A stretch of DNA of 64,000 bases from Progne subis subis (taxonomy: Eukaryota; Chordata; Aves; Passeriformes; Hirundinidae). Under the pieces are notes generated by a model. It ran no database searches. It was not told the DNA's origin and saw only the letters and a program-made list of their open reading frames with translations. Numbering within the stretch: the first letter of the stretch is position 1; every line of letters starts with the position of its first letter. The position numbers and the translations under genes are program-made. The DNA lies in assembly GCA_022316685.1 (NCBI GenBank), contig JAKJHU010000053.1, forward strand, positions 3,403,636-3,467,635. The letters run 5' to 3'. Positions 12,437 to 22,739 of the stretch are shown in pieces.

Positions 12437-12594
12437 GGCCATGGTAGAGCTGGGAAATTAACCCAGAAATGTGACTTTGAACTACATGAAACCAGTTGCA
12501 CTACAGTAGGATGCTTGGTAGTTTTGCTTGGTTTTCAGCCACAGCTTTAAAGTTTGGCCAACAAAGTTAAAGAAGTCAGGAAGGGGGTAATTTT

Positions 12595-12645
12595 TATTCT
12601 TCAGATGAGAAGACTGAGAAATCTAAAAGCCTGATGCTCACAATA
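12595..12645 (-). repeat. Possible MIR-like SINE remnant, antisense
   Basis: TTCTTCAGATGAGAAGACTG resembles the antisense MIR segment 'TTTTACAGATGAGGAAACTGAGG', followed at the right distance by an AAGCCTGATGCTCACA block in place of the usual 'AAGTGACTTGCCCAAGGTCACA'. Short and diverged, so only a suggestion. Confidence 0.25.
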
Positions 12646-12649
12646 ACTT

Positions 12650-13400
12650 ATTATTGCTCTTTATTTGATGGAGTGACTCATATAGCACAAAGCTTCAGGA
12701 GCAGGTTCGGGGAAAGCTAGAGCAGAAAACACAGCCAGCTGTAAAAAGCTAGCCATTTCCTACACAGCATCTACTTCAAAAGAATAAAATAGATGTCTTC
12801 TCTTTTCTGTCCAAAAAGTCACTGCAGAAGCAGCTTTCTTTTGTTATCTCCCAATAAATGTGTCTCTGTAATAGTGGAATTTACTGCTGGGGGTGTGCGT
12901 TTCTCACCGCTGCTTCCCCTTACAAAGGAGCTAATCTATCTTGTGCTGGGAGAAGGCAAATGATGTCATGTTTCCTGTATTTCAGCCTCCTTTTCCAGCT
13001 GCTGCAGAAAGGCAGGGCTCGAGGTAAACATTTCACTCTGCAAGGGCAGAGCTGGAGCTGCTGCCTGTGCCTGGGCCGGGTGGGCGCTCCAGGAGCAGAA
13101 TGCTCGTGGCATTTCTGGCACCTCCACGCCAGCCTGCCTCGGCTTTTCCACCTCGGTGGGCAGCCCAAGCACACGGGATGGACAGGAGGCAGCACTCCCA
13201 TCCCCATGCCCTGCCTGGGGGGGCTGGAGCTCGGCAGTTTGGGGCACTGTGCCTCACACAGCCCCGTCCGTGCCCGAAGTTTGCCTGAACTAGCTCTCCT
13301 TCCAGCAAGAGAGCCCTTGACATTCATTAAGGCTAAATTCGCTCTCACATTTTAATCAATGAGATGGGAAAAAAAACAACAAAACAGGAATGCATAAGCA
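12650..13400. other. Unique non-coding sequence, no gene seen
   Basis: The 165-codon plus frame (12858-13355) and three overlapping minus frames of 93-142 codons all cover the same GC-rich 400 bp. Mutual overlap and lack of any recognisable family argue against real coding. Confidence 0.5.
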
Positions 13401-13408
13401 AGCCTGAC

Positions 13409-13442
13409 TTTTTTTTTTTTTTTTTTCCTGTTTTTTTTTTTT
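13409..13442 (+). repeat. Interrupted poly-T tract
   Basis: T18 (13409-13426), then CCTG, then T12 (13431-13442). It lies about 200 bp upstream of the 15-bp minisatellite. Confidence 0.95.
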
Positions 13443-13469
13443 CCCCTTTCTATCAGCAGTCTAACAAGC

Positions 13470-13565
13470 CCAGGATAACACCCGCCTGCGCGCCGGATTC
13501 GCCCAGGCAATTATCACGGCTGCAGATTGAATAATTACGCATGCAAAGGCCCGTCTGGTACCTGC
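13470..13565. promoter_or_regulatory. Small CpG-rich patch with POU/homeodomain-like motifs beside the minisatellite
   Basis: Contains CCCGCCTGCGCGCCGGATTC (several CpGs, NRF1-like CTGCGCGCC), then CAATTATCACGG and ATAATTACGCATGCAAAG, with a POU octamer-like ATGCAAA. This is a local CpG excess compared with the surrounding sequence. No open frame can be assigned. Possibly a small regulatory element; function is inferred from motifs only. Confidence 0.3.
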
Positions 13566-13635
13566 CACCAGCAATGACTCAATCCGTGTGCAGGTGCGTG
13601 AGCTGCCTCCTCCCTCCTGCTGCCCGGCCAGGGGA

Positions 13636-14532
13636 GCAGCTCTGCCCATCCCAGCCCTGCCCATCCCAGCCCTGCCCATCCCAGCCCTGCCCATCGCAGC
13701 TCTGCCCATCCCAGCTCTGCCCATCGCAGCTCTGCCCATCCCAGCCCTGCCCATCCCAGCCCTGCCCATCGCAGCCCTGCCCATCGCAGCTCTGCCCATC
13801 GCAGCTCTGCCCATCGCAGCTCTGCCCATCCCAGCCCTGCCCATCGCAGCCCTGCCCATCGCAGCCGTGCCCATCCCAGCCCTGCCCATCGCAGCTCTGC
13901 CCATCCCAGCTCTGCCCATCGCAGCCGTGCCCATCGCAGCCCTGCCCATCCCAGCTCTGCCCATCCCAGCCCTGCCCATAGCAGCCCTGCCCATCGCAGC
14001 TCTGCCCATCCCAGCTCTGCCCATCGCAGCCCTGCCCATCGCAGCTCTGCCCATCCCAGCTCTGCCCATCGCAGCTCTGCCCATCCCAGCTCTGCCCATC
14101 GCAGCCCTGCCCATCCCAGCCCTGCCCATCCCAGCTCTGCCCATCCCAGCTCTGCCCATCCCAGCTCTGCCCATCGCAGCTCTGCCCATCGCAGCTCTGC
14201 CCATCCCAGCTCTGCCCATCGCAGCCCTGCCCATCCCAGCCCTGCCCATCGCAGCCCTGCCCATCGCAGCCCTGCCCATGGCAGCTGTGCCCATCCCAGC
14301 CCTGCCCATCGCAGCCGTGCCCATCGCAGCTGTGCCCATCGCAGCCCTGCCCATCGCAGCCCTGCCCATCCCAGCCCTGCCCATCGCAGCCCTGCCCATC
14401 GCAGCTGTGCCCATCCCAGCTCTGCCCATCGCAGCCCTGCCCATCGCAGCTCTGCCCATCGCAGCTCTGCCCATCGCAGCCGTGCCCATCGCAGCTCTGC
14501 CCATCGCAGCTGTGCCCATCGCAGCCCTGCCC
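13636..14532. repeat. 15-bp minisatellite, about 59.8 copies
   Basis: Tandem array of the 15-mer SCAGCYSTGCCCATC (S is C or G, Y is T or C), with 59 full units plus a 12-bp partial unit. Phase is kept from first to last unit, so there is no insertion or deletion anywhere in about 900 bp. Almost all variation is at three sites in the unit: position 1 (C/G), 6 (T/C) and 7 (C/G, with G mainly in the right half). Two private changes alter the last base: A at 13980 and G at 14280. The 15-bp period leaves several frames open on both strands (for example 402 and 351 codons on minus, 321 on plus). These frames are a consequence of the period and not evidence of genes. Confidence 0.98.
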
Positions 14533-14539
14533 CGTGGCC

Positions 14540-16150
14540 CCAAGGAGGGCTGATGGCCACGCACGGTGCCCTCACCCCCGAGGGGGACACGGAGGTCCTG
14601 GGACCCCTCTGTGCTGGGTGATGGCAGATTCCACAGGTTTTCCACTAATCCCGCTCCAGAGGGGTGCAATCCAAAGCCTGGCTTTCCTCACTGACCACAG
14701 CCCTTCCTGTGTGGGTTTACCCCCAACAGCGCTGTCCCTTCCCCAGGATTGCTGCCTGCAGCCCCACAGCTCTGCTGCCTGCAGTGTTCCACCCTGTGAT
14801 TCCGTCCTCTGCCTGTGCACCAGCAGAATACGACTTTCTTCATATATTATACCTTGAGCGCAATACAAGAAAATAAAAATGAGTAACAGCTTGTTTCCCA
14901 GCCCTGGATGGAGCAAAAATTTTGATGAATGGGCAGACTACTTGCATGAAAAAGAGCATGAATAATTTGTAATGAATAATATTCAAGTGTTGCCTTTTTT
15001 TTTTTCCCACTCATAAATTGCTTGCAAATTTTTTCCCCCCCGAGCTGTTAGTCACCAGAGCAAATACAGAGCAGCTTGTTGGAAGCATTTGTTGTCTGCT
15101 GCTCTGAGCTGTGGTTAGATGTGCTGGTCACTCTGATGGATGGGGAAACTCATCCTGGCATGGTTCTTTGGGTGACACTTTGTGATGTCCAGAGCTTTGC
15201 ATGTATTTTTTGTCACAAGAAATGGCAGATGCTGAAAAAGCTGTTTGTTTGCTGCTGTTAGTAATTTATAAATTATTGCTTCCACAGGTCTTAACCAATA
15301 TTGGAGCTTGACAGAGACCTGGGCTAAGAATGAATTATGTTATGAAAAATATTGGTAGACATTTATGCAGCTGGAGAGGCACAGTTCACCATTTCCTCCT
15401 GTTTTCCTGGAGTTTTGCTGTTAAAAAATAACACCCCCATATTTATGGAGAAGTTTTTGTGGAGGTGGAGGGTGAGGAAGGGAGCAATGGGGCATGGCTG
15501 AGGTATTCCTCATCTCTGGCACTACTTTTCCTGGTTTTATTAATACAGCAGGTTGCCTCTCCTGACCTGCTCCCTCATGGAACATCTGGGAGTTCAGTTT
15601 CATCCTTCCACCCCCTGCCTGTCCTCACGTTTGGGGAGGGACACATGATGTCCCCCAGAGGTAAGCCCTGCCTTTTCCATATTTTTAGCTTTCCTCCCAC
15701 CAGGCCAGTGTGGGACAGGCTGTGGGGAGGTGGGAGATGTGTCCCCACTCTGTCCCCCTGTCCCTGTGCATCCCTGCCCTGTGCTGCCAGCTCCACCCAG
15801 AATGACAGAGGTCAGCCCTGACCCGTGGGTGGTTATTTCCCTGTGAGCTGCATCTCACCTGGCATTTTGCACTTGGAAATTCCAATGGTTCTGAAGGAAA
15901 CCTGTGCACCCCTGTGTAACCCTGCCCTGGCCTGGCTTCCCTGGGTGAGCTGAGGCCAGGAGAGGGTAAGGAATGTGCCAGGGGTGGCAGTGTCCTGACC
16001 AAGCTGCCCTGCACCTTGTTCTGGGCATCACGTGGACACTGCAATCTAAGTTATTTTGGGTTCTCTCCCCCACCTCCCCCATTTTCTAGTCCTTTTCCAC
16101 TGACTTAATCAGCTGAGATATTTTCCTGTTTTCTTTTTTTTCCTTGAACT
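14540..16150. other. Unique non-coding sequence, no gene seen
   Basis: Moderately GC-rich DNA after the minisatellite, then mixed sequence. A segment at 15551-15661 is bounded by a pyrimidine-rich AG acceptor and a GAG|GTAAGC donor. Its three translations match nothing I recognise, and it lies in a longer chance open frame (15459-15821). A short T-rich tract lies near 14997-15005. No RNA gene seen. Confidence 0.5.
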
Positions 16151-16159
16151 CAAAGCAGT

Positions 16160-16520
16160 ATGAAGGAATGACCTCTCTTCCATGCACATGATTGCATTTT
16201 AAACTTTAATAGCTTCCATACCCTTTTCCAGGAGGTGCTCTGCTCAGCTGAAGCTCTGTACATTGCACTCACATTCAGGGGGAAGATGATGGCAAAGTAC
16301 AGTTTCTGTATCAGATCCCCTCCTGCATGATGGACACTTCAAATTTAAGCTACACTTCTTTCCAAGCTGAACATATGTGAGATTTGGGTTCATCTGATAG
16401 AGTATTTATTGGCATTGTGCAGCAGCAAAGAGATCTGGTTTGCCTACGAAAAAATCGGAGCGTAAGGTAATTAATGCTAATTAAGAGATATCTTAATAAT
16501 GCACAGTGATTTCTTAATAG
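16160..16520. promoter_or_regulatory. Candidate conserved non-coding block
   Basis: AT-leaning unique sequence ending in GGTAATTAATGCTAATTAAG followed by AGATATCTTAATAATGCAC. That gives two TAATTA-type cores and a TAAT-ATGC like arrangement within 50 bp. No frame exceeds about 71 codons. The motif texture resembles developmental enhancers; conservation is not tested. Confidence 0.3.
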
Positions 16521-16916
16521 ATGCCAAGAGAATAGGCTTAAGGGGAGACAGGGAAACACACCCACAGACCTGCTTTTGCTCTGTCACAATCCCTCCTCTG
16601 AAGTGCAGAGGAATGTTTGATTTCTGGGTGTGTGTGTCTGGCAGTGGAAACCCAAGCAGCCGAGATTACAATAGTTCTGCTTGTCCTAAACTGGATATGG
16701 GGTTTTTTGGATATTCCGAGTTTAATGACTGATTTCCTCTTAGCACCTCGTTACTGATCATGGTCTCTCTCGAAGTACAGGGACATGGCTTTGGATACAC
16801 GAGGAATGACCTGGGAAGGGTGGTTTGCTGACATGGATCCCAGAACGGAGAAGTTAGAGCCCAAATTGCTTCCTGGTTGTGAGAAATGTGATTAGCTCCT
16901 GGGTGGATAGCTCTGC

Positions 16917-16946
16917 TATGAACTTTGATGTTATGAACTTTGATGT
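16917..16946 (+). repeat. Perfect 15-bp tandem duplication
   Basis: TATGAACTTTGATGT occurs twice in immediate succession (16917-16931 and 16932-16946) with no mismatch. This is a small replication-slippage type duplication. Confidence 0.9.
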
Positions 16947-16949
16947 GAC

Positions 16950-18180
16950 TGTAGCTGTTCAAAGTGGGAGGAAAGGATTGTGTGAGAAGCCTGCAAAAAT
17001 CAGAATAAGGGCTTTTAGCTTAGAGATGTTGTCTTTTTCTCTCTTGGTGGACTTGTTTATACTCAGAGGTAATTAACTCCATCTAGGACAGCGATGAACT
17101 GGAATCCAACTTGCAGTGGATAGAACACTGGAGACATGAGCTGGTCCCCACAAACCCCTCCAGATCACCTCTAAGAAGTAGCCAGCTTTGCTTCCAGCTC
17201 CAAATGAGCTCAGTGGCATCCCAGCCCTCACCAGCAGCCCAGTGCTGCTTCTTCTTTTACAGCTGTTCCCGGATTCCATCAGGTTCAGCCCCTTGTGTTT
17301 GCCTTTGATGTAAATCCAGCCGGGAGGGCGTGTTGGGGTGGGAAGTGAGGCTATGAGCTGGAACCCCACCTTCCAGTGTGAAAGCCTAGCGCAGGGTTAG
17401 CGGCAGCAAGCGATTCTCTGTGACCTCTGCTTCCTCTGCCGTGAGAGTTTGCATTGTGCAGCCATGAATACATAATTCATTGCCACCCACCGGGGAAGTG
17501 CCCTGCTGGCACGGCACAGACATCCTCAGCCCGGCACTGCAGGAGGAAAGGAGGCGCTGATACGAGATTTAAAGACACACAGCCCTACAGGAAGGATGCG
17601 GGAGATGGATTCTAGGGGGGGAATGGAGCACTGCGTCTGTTTGGATGGATTCTTTACAACTTTTTTTTTTTTTTTTTTAATGTAAGCTTTCGACACTACT
17701 GATGGTTTTCCATCATTTCAAAGCACCTTTACCTCTTTTTCTCCTCTGCAAACCGGAAAGCAGAAGAGCTGAGTCACCTCTGGAGAAGACATTTCCCACC
17801 ACAGATGTTCTGCCATGTGATCCTGGAATCTCTTGTTGCTGGAGGAGCTCCTGTGGCTCTCCCAGGCCTGGGTGAGGATGACATTCCTCCAGTGGCATTG
17901 CTCCAGCCAAGGCAAACTCCCTGCTCAGTGCTTGCTGCAGAACAAGTAAATCCTCTCTGTTTGGGAGCATCCCTGTCTGCGCCGAGACCTTGCCTTTACA
18001 AGGTGATAATGTGAAAAACATCCTGCAACGTTTTGCAATGAAGATCTATTTGCATTTGTTATCTGGGAGCCGTCCATCATTTCTAGCACCGTGACTTCTG
18101 GGTGACTCTTCTGTGCTTCTCTCTGGCACTGCGTGCCAGCTTTGTGCCAATAATCTTGGACGACAGTTACGGAGGTCTGA
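16950..18180. other. Unique non-coding sequence with a poly-T tract, no gene seen
   Basis: Mixed sequence with an uninterrupted T18 at 17661-17678. Short frames on both strands near 17073-17369 and 17713-18021 overlap one another and show no family signature. Confidence 0.55.
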
Positions 18181-18212
18181 ATTCATCCCTCATTTCTGTT
18201 ATATATTACCCT

Positions 18213-18262
18213 TGATTTAAAGCCACTTAAATATATATTGCCAGTGATATAAAGTCACTTAA
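18213..18262 (+). repeat. Imperfect 18-bp direct repeat
   Basis: TGATTTAAAGCCACTTAA (18213-18230) and TGATATAAAGTCACTTAA (18245-18262) differ at two positions and are separated by 14 bp of AT-rich sequence. Small and of uncertain meaning. Confidence 0.6.
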
Positions 18263-18562
18263 TTCTCTTGTTCCTCATCTGTAACATAATACTGCGTTTT
18301 TCTTCCCTGTCATCTTCCTGCTCTCTGTGGATCAGATGGTGGCTCAGGCAGGGCTCTCCTGGGTGCAGGTGTCTCAGAGGCTCTTTGGAACCAATAAAGT
18401 ATTTCAGGTGATTAACTTCTAGATTTGGAACTAAAGATATTTCAGCTTCCCCCAGTTCACTGCTAACCAGACTGAGATCTTAATGAGATTTTCTGCAATA
18501 TTTAAATCTCAACTCCTTGACTTCACTGGTTTTGTGAGAACCTTGGCTCCTGGGTTCTCTGG

Positions 18563-18585
18563 ATTTATTTATTATTTATTTATTA
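18563..18585 (+). repeat. TTTA-type microsatellite, interrupted
   Basis: Short run of ATTT/TTTA units with one interruption. An A15 tract follows at 18611-18625. Confidence 0.8.
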
Positions 18586-18629
18586 AGAACACCACTAGGC
18601 ACTAGAGGGGAAAAAAAAAAAAAAAGGAT

Positions 18630-19200
18630 CCTGAGAGAGATGTCTCCAGATGGCTGGAGTCTGCTATTTCTTCAAATACAAAGAAATTTGGGCTGATATT
18701 GTGACTTACCCCAGGCTCAACTCGTCAGTCTTGTCAGTCTTGTGCGTGGGGATGGTCCTGTGCAGAACCAGTACTGGAGCCACGGAGAGAAGCTGCTTTT
18801 TCTGTTCTAGCTTGCAGCAGAGAGTCCCTTGGAGCTGACACTGTCCACACAAAAACTGAGTCTCAGCAGTTTCCTTTGGACAGCCTGCTGCTGTAGAGTT
18901 TGTATTTTAATAAATATTTCTCTGTTGTTACCTCCTGCTACAATGCATATATTGGGTATTAAGAAACTCCATCTGGGAAAAGTGATATATACATATTTAA
19001 TGGAAGCATTTTAGAGCCCAGAAAAGCCAAATCTCTCTGTTCAGACATCCCTCTGTGTGTTCCAAAACTGCCACAAGAGTTAAAGCAAGTTATGTATGCG
19101 TGATCTCCTGTACTAAAGGAGCTACATTCATATCTTCCATTCTCAGCCTCTGCCTCCTCCTATTCAATTTACAGTCTAGACTCTTTAAAAATGCTTTGTT
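18630..19200. other. Unique non-coding sequence, no gene seen
   Basis: Mixed sequence with frames of at most about 62 codons. It contains the direct 9-bp repeat TCAGTCTTG twice near 18725-18742. Nothing recognisable as a gene or RNA. Confidence 0.55.
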
Positions 19201-19210
19201 ATAGGTTGGC

Positions 19211-19231
19211 TTTTTTTTTTTTTTTTTTTTT
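19211..19231 (+). repeat. Poly-T tract, 21 bp
   Basis: Run of 21 T residues followed by a C-rich stretch (CCCCCTCCCC). Confidence 0.95.
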
Positions 19232-19690
19232 CCCCCTCCCCTGTGGGGAAAGGGCACTTGTGAGACAATGCTCACAACTGGAGATTACACGGGGCTGTTG
19301 CATGTTGGTGCACGATAACAGGAGAGGTTCCAGCAAGCCCCAATATGTAATAACTGCAAAGGCATAAATTGCATATGATTAAACCTTTGATGGTGGGCTG
19401 TTAGGAATTCCCAGTGCAGCGTGCCATGCTGCCTTTTACATCAGCCCTTACAAGAGCACTCCCAGACTCGTTGGCTCCAAGGGGTTAATTATACATTATG
19501 GATTAAAACAAGGAAGGATGCTTGTTAATACTCAAATCATGGCACGGCAACCCTGGGAGACTCCCTCACCACTGCTGCCAATTTGCAACACTCACCTGGG
19601 GCAAGACAGGAAAAGCTTGTCATTTCTTACCCCTTCCACTCTCTTTCCCTCCTCCTTGCTGTTTGGTTTTTGGTGGTTTGTTTTTGGTTT

Positions 19691-19722
19691 TTTATTTATT
19701 TATTTATTTATTTATTTATTTT
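19691..19722 (+). repeat. (TTTA)n microsatellite, about 7.5 units
   Basis: Uninterrupted TTTA repeats, preceded by a T/G-rich low-complexity stretch from about 19660 (TTTGGTTTTTGGTGGTTTGT). The whole stretch is simple sequence. Confidence 0.95.
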
Positions 19723-20087
19723 CTTCTGTCTGCAACATCAATTTGCTTGTCAGTGTAGGTGACAGGTGAAAAATCTACCTGATTATTGAAATTGTGAGGT
19801 CAAAAGCAATTGGATCCACCTGCCATGGATGGCAATTTACAGCCAGCCAATGCTGGCCCAGGCATGCAGGGATGAGGGGTGGGTGAGGCAGGGGAGTCCT
19901 GATGGCAGTGATAAAGCAGGGGCTGACAATGAGGGTCAGGGAGGGGACTTTGTTTCCTTTCCTGGTGGTGGAGTGCCTCGCCCCTTGGTTTTCAGCCCAA
20001 GCATGGGCTGGGGCATCTGGGTGGTGTTCTCTGAGGCACCAAGGAGCTGCTGGTTGTTCTCCCCTCTGTTTTTTCTTCTGACTCCAG

Positions 20088-20136
20088 AAGCTTGAGTGCC
20101 TTATATGTGCCAGAAACCAGCACGGACATCAGAGAG
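20088..20136 (+). other. Splice-site-bounded 49-nt segment, possible cryptic exon
   Basis: A strong polypyrimidine tract and acceptor (CTCCCCTCTGTTTTTTCTTC, then TGACTCCAG) precede the segment, and GAGAG|GTAAGC follows it. Frame 1 reads KLECLICARNQHGHQR without a stop; another frame is also open. I do not recognise the peptide and see no partner exons. It could be a small exon of an unannotated transcript. Chance pairing of splice-like signals in 64 kb is the likelier explanation. Confidence 0.2.
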
Positions 20137-20139
20137 GTA

Positions 20140-22600
20140 AGCTGAGATAATGTGTCTGTCTAAATGCCATGTATTAAGTGGAGGTGTAATGCTATGAGGA
20201 ACACTTCTAGAACTTCTGAGTTCTCTCTTGTTGTAGAAGACTTTAACAAGCTAAGTTAACATTTATAAACCTAGGTTGAAGTTATTCCTTCAGCAGTGTC
20301 AGACTCTGTATTTTTGTTTCTCTAAATAATAGCTGGAATAAAACGAAACTCTCTAGAAACTCTGCTCTCAGCTTCCTGTCCTGCTCTGAACTTGTGCTCT
20401 TTGTTTATCCTGATAAGCTTTCCTGCCTTCAGCCTGAAGGTCCCAGCTTGTGTGAGTTAGTGAGGCTCTCTAAACCCTCACTCCAGCAGTTTTTGTGCTG
20501 GCCGGATCTGGGATGCTCCACGTAAAGCTGGAGTTGAGCAGTTGAGTGATATAGAAAACCTTGGTAACAAATATTGCATCCAAGGCCTTTCCTTTCCTCT
20601 CCCTTAGAACGGTGTGGGATTTATCTGGAATGCTCCTGCCCAGGTCCTGGGGAGCCCCTCTGCTGTGGGTGTGTGGCTCTGAACAGGAGTGATTTTCCTT
20701 ATGCAGTTTACGGAATAGCTCTGTATTTGTGTCTGTGTGGCTCCAACAAGGATGAATCGAGTGCCAGTGTAGTGAGGATCCCAGGGAATAGCTGAGGAGT
20801 GAGAATTAATCTTCTGGAAGCCAAGTTAATTGAGCAGTGATGGTGTTTCTGTGTCCACATCCCCACGCAGCAACTAATCCCTGCCAAAACCCTGGCAGAG
20901 CCTGTCTCACAGTGCTTTTACAGACTGAAGAAGTGTTTGATGGCTTAAGGAAGGAGAAAAAATAAACAAAAAACCCCAGACTGGGGGACAGCATATAGTA
21001 AATAAGACTTTGACCTTATCTGAAGTATTTCTGTGCACTGAATCTAGCCAAGGACTCTTGAATAAAACAAACCTGAAGTTTCTAGGCCAAGTAGGTTTTG
21101 AGATATGGCTCCACGATAAATTGTTAGAGGAGTATTTCAAAGGCTGAATTGCACCTCATTTTTCAAAGTCCCATATCTTACAAACACCTTGTCTGATCTG
21201 CCACAAACTTTGTCAATAAACTAAACCCTGACTACTGATTGTGTATGCAAAGTGGTGAGCAAAAAAACCTGCATGAGTCTTCACTCTCATCTTAAACATC
21301 TCCCTTCCAGGATACATCCCCCCCTCCCCAAAATATTGGTGGAGATTTTGGGGTTAATTAAAAAAAAAAAAAATCTGTAAATCTGAAAGTGGTTTAGTGC
21401 TGAATGGAAAGGCACAGAGCTTGCTGTTTTCACGTTCTTAATTATGGGAACTTGGATAAATAGGAAGTTTGAAGTTAAGTACTTCAAGGTTTCTTTATTT
21501 TGTGCGTGAACCCCAGGAAAGTAAAAGTAGAGCAAAGGAAAATGCAAGGGGCTTTGAGGCAGGAGCAATGAGTAAGTCCAGGACTTAGTGCTTAGTGTCT
21601 TCCTCCACAACTGGTGTGGATCATTATTAATCTCTGAGCATTATGGCTCTCTGGCAAGTGCATTCTTGGGAGAGAAGGGCTTGATAAACCTGTGCTTCTA
21701 TTTCAGAGGTGTGGATAAACAATTTTTTTTGTTTGTTTTTCCCCATTTGTACACTTGCAAAGACAAGCCTTTTCTGGAATCTGCATTTGGAAGCCATGAG
21801 GGAGTTATTGATTACATTGGCACCACTATCCAGTAGCGATGGGACAATGACCCTGTATTCCTAATAATTTGTTGCATGATATTATAAGGATTCAATTTAT
21901 TTAATCATTTAATAACAGACTAAAGAAACTTTGCATGTCTATGCTTATTATTTCTTTTAGTACTGCTTACTTCTTAGCCTTCTTTTGGCTCCTAAGGAAA
22001 TAGAGGAATCATAGATTTTATTTTTTTTTTTTATAGCTAGATCCTGCCTGGAACCCCTCAGTTTTTCAGGGATAAAAATTTCAATTAAGTATCTTAAAAT
22101 CAACAATTTCTCAGGCTTAGGTATGTAATCCACATTCTCCTGTGTGATACTTCAAATAAATTTACAGAGAAATCATTGAGGAAATACCCATTTCACTGAA
22201 ACATGAAGGAGGAATTTGGGATGTTCTCTTCTAAGATCTCAGTAATCTGTTAATATGTTTCAACTCAACATTTCTAAAGAAACAAAAGTAACAGAGTTGC
22301 TGAAAGTGTTTTCATGTCCAATTATTTCAGCACTTGTGTTAACTTTCAAATTGAAATCCTATCCATCCTCATTATACAGATATAATCAATATCAGTAGTT
22401 TAGAAGTTAGGGAATATCTTCAATAATATCCCCTGTTAAGTGGGCTTTAAAAGCCACTGCATTATTATCTAGCTATTATTTTGTCACAGTATGAGATTTA
22501 AAAGTAATTTTTCAGTGTGTTGCTATGCCTTGCTAACCCATACCAAGCTGATAAACACCTAAGAAATCAGTGAATAAACAAGCACCACTTGAAATGCTTC
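20140..22600. other. Unique non-coding sequence, AT-rich toward the right, no gene seen
   Basis: Sequence from about 21840 to 22590 is distinctly AT-rich, unique and free of open frames. It includes several TTAAT and ATTTAAT motifs and a T13-14 tract near 22019-22032. An A12-13 tract lies near 21361. The AT-rich part could be conserved non-coding DNA, but motif evidence is weak. Confidence 0.5.
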
Positions 22601-22704
22601 TTTTTATCAGACATTGGGGTTTTTTTCCCAAGCTGCTGCCTAATAGCAGCACTTCTAAGAAGAGCCATCACCCTGTTTTTTATTCAAAATATTATTTTCA
22701 GTTT

Positions 22705-22732
22705 GTTTATTTATTTATCTATTCATTTATTT
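22705..22732 (+). repeat. Degenerate TTTA microsatellite
   Basis: TTTATTTATTTATCTATTCA followed by TTTATTTG; the repeat is interrupted by C substitutions. Confidence 0.75.
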
Positions 22733-22739
22733 GAATGTG

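Noticed and set aside
13636..14532. CRISPR-like regular array
   Set aside because: Units are contiguous with no unique spacers, and the genome context is vertebrate. It is a minisatellite.
13461..14669. 402- and 351-codon minus-strand frames and a 321-codon plus-strand frame
   Set aside because: All are products of the 15-bp tandem repeat, whose period is a multiple of three and contains no stop in several frames. The translations are pentapeptide repeats with no unique domain.
15551..15661. Possible exon between TTAATACAG and CAGAG|GTAAGC
   Set aside because: Splice-like pairs of this quality occur by chance in tens of kilobases. The translation is unrecognised and no neighbouring exon is seen.
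22007..22020. CR1 3'-end octamer (ATCATAGA)
   Set aside because: A single short match without the adjoining TTGGAAGGGACC-type sequence; chance.
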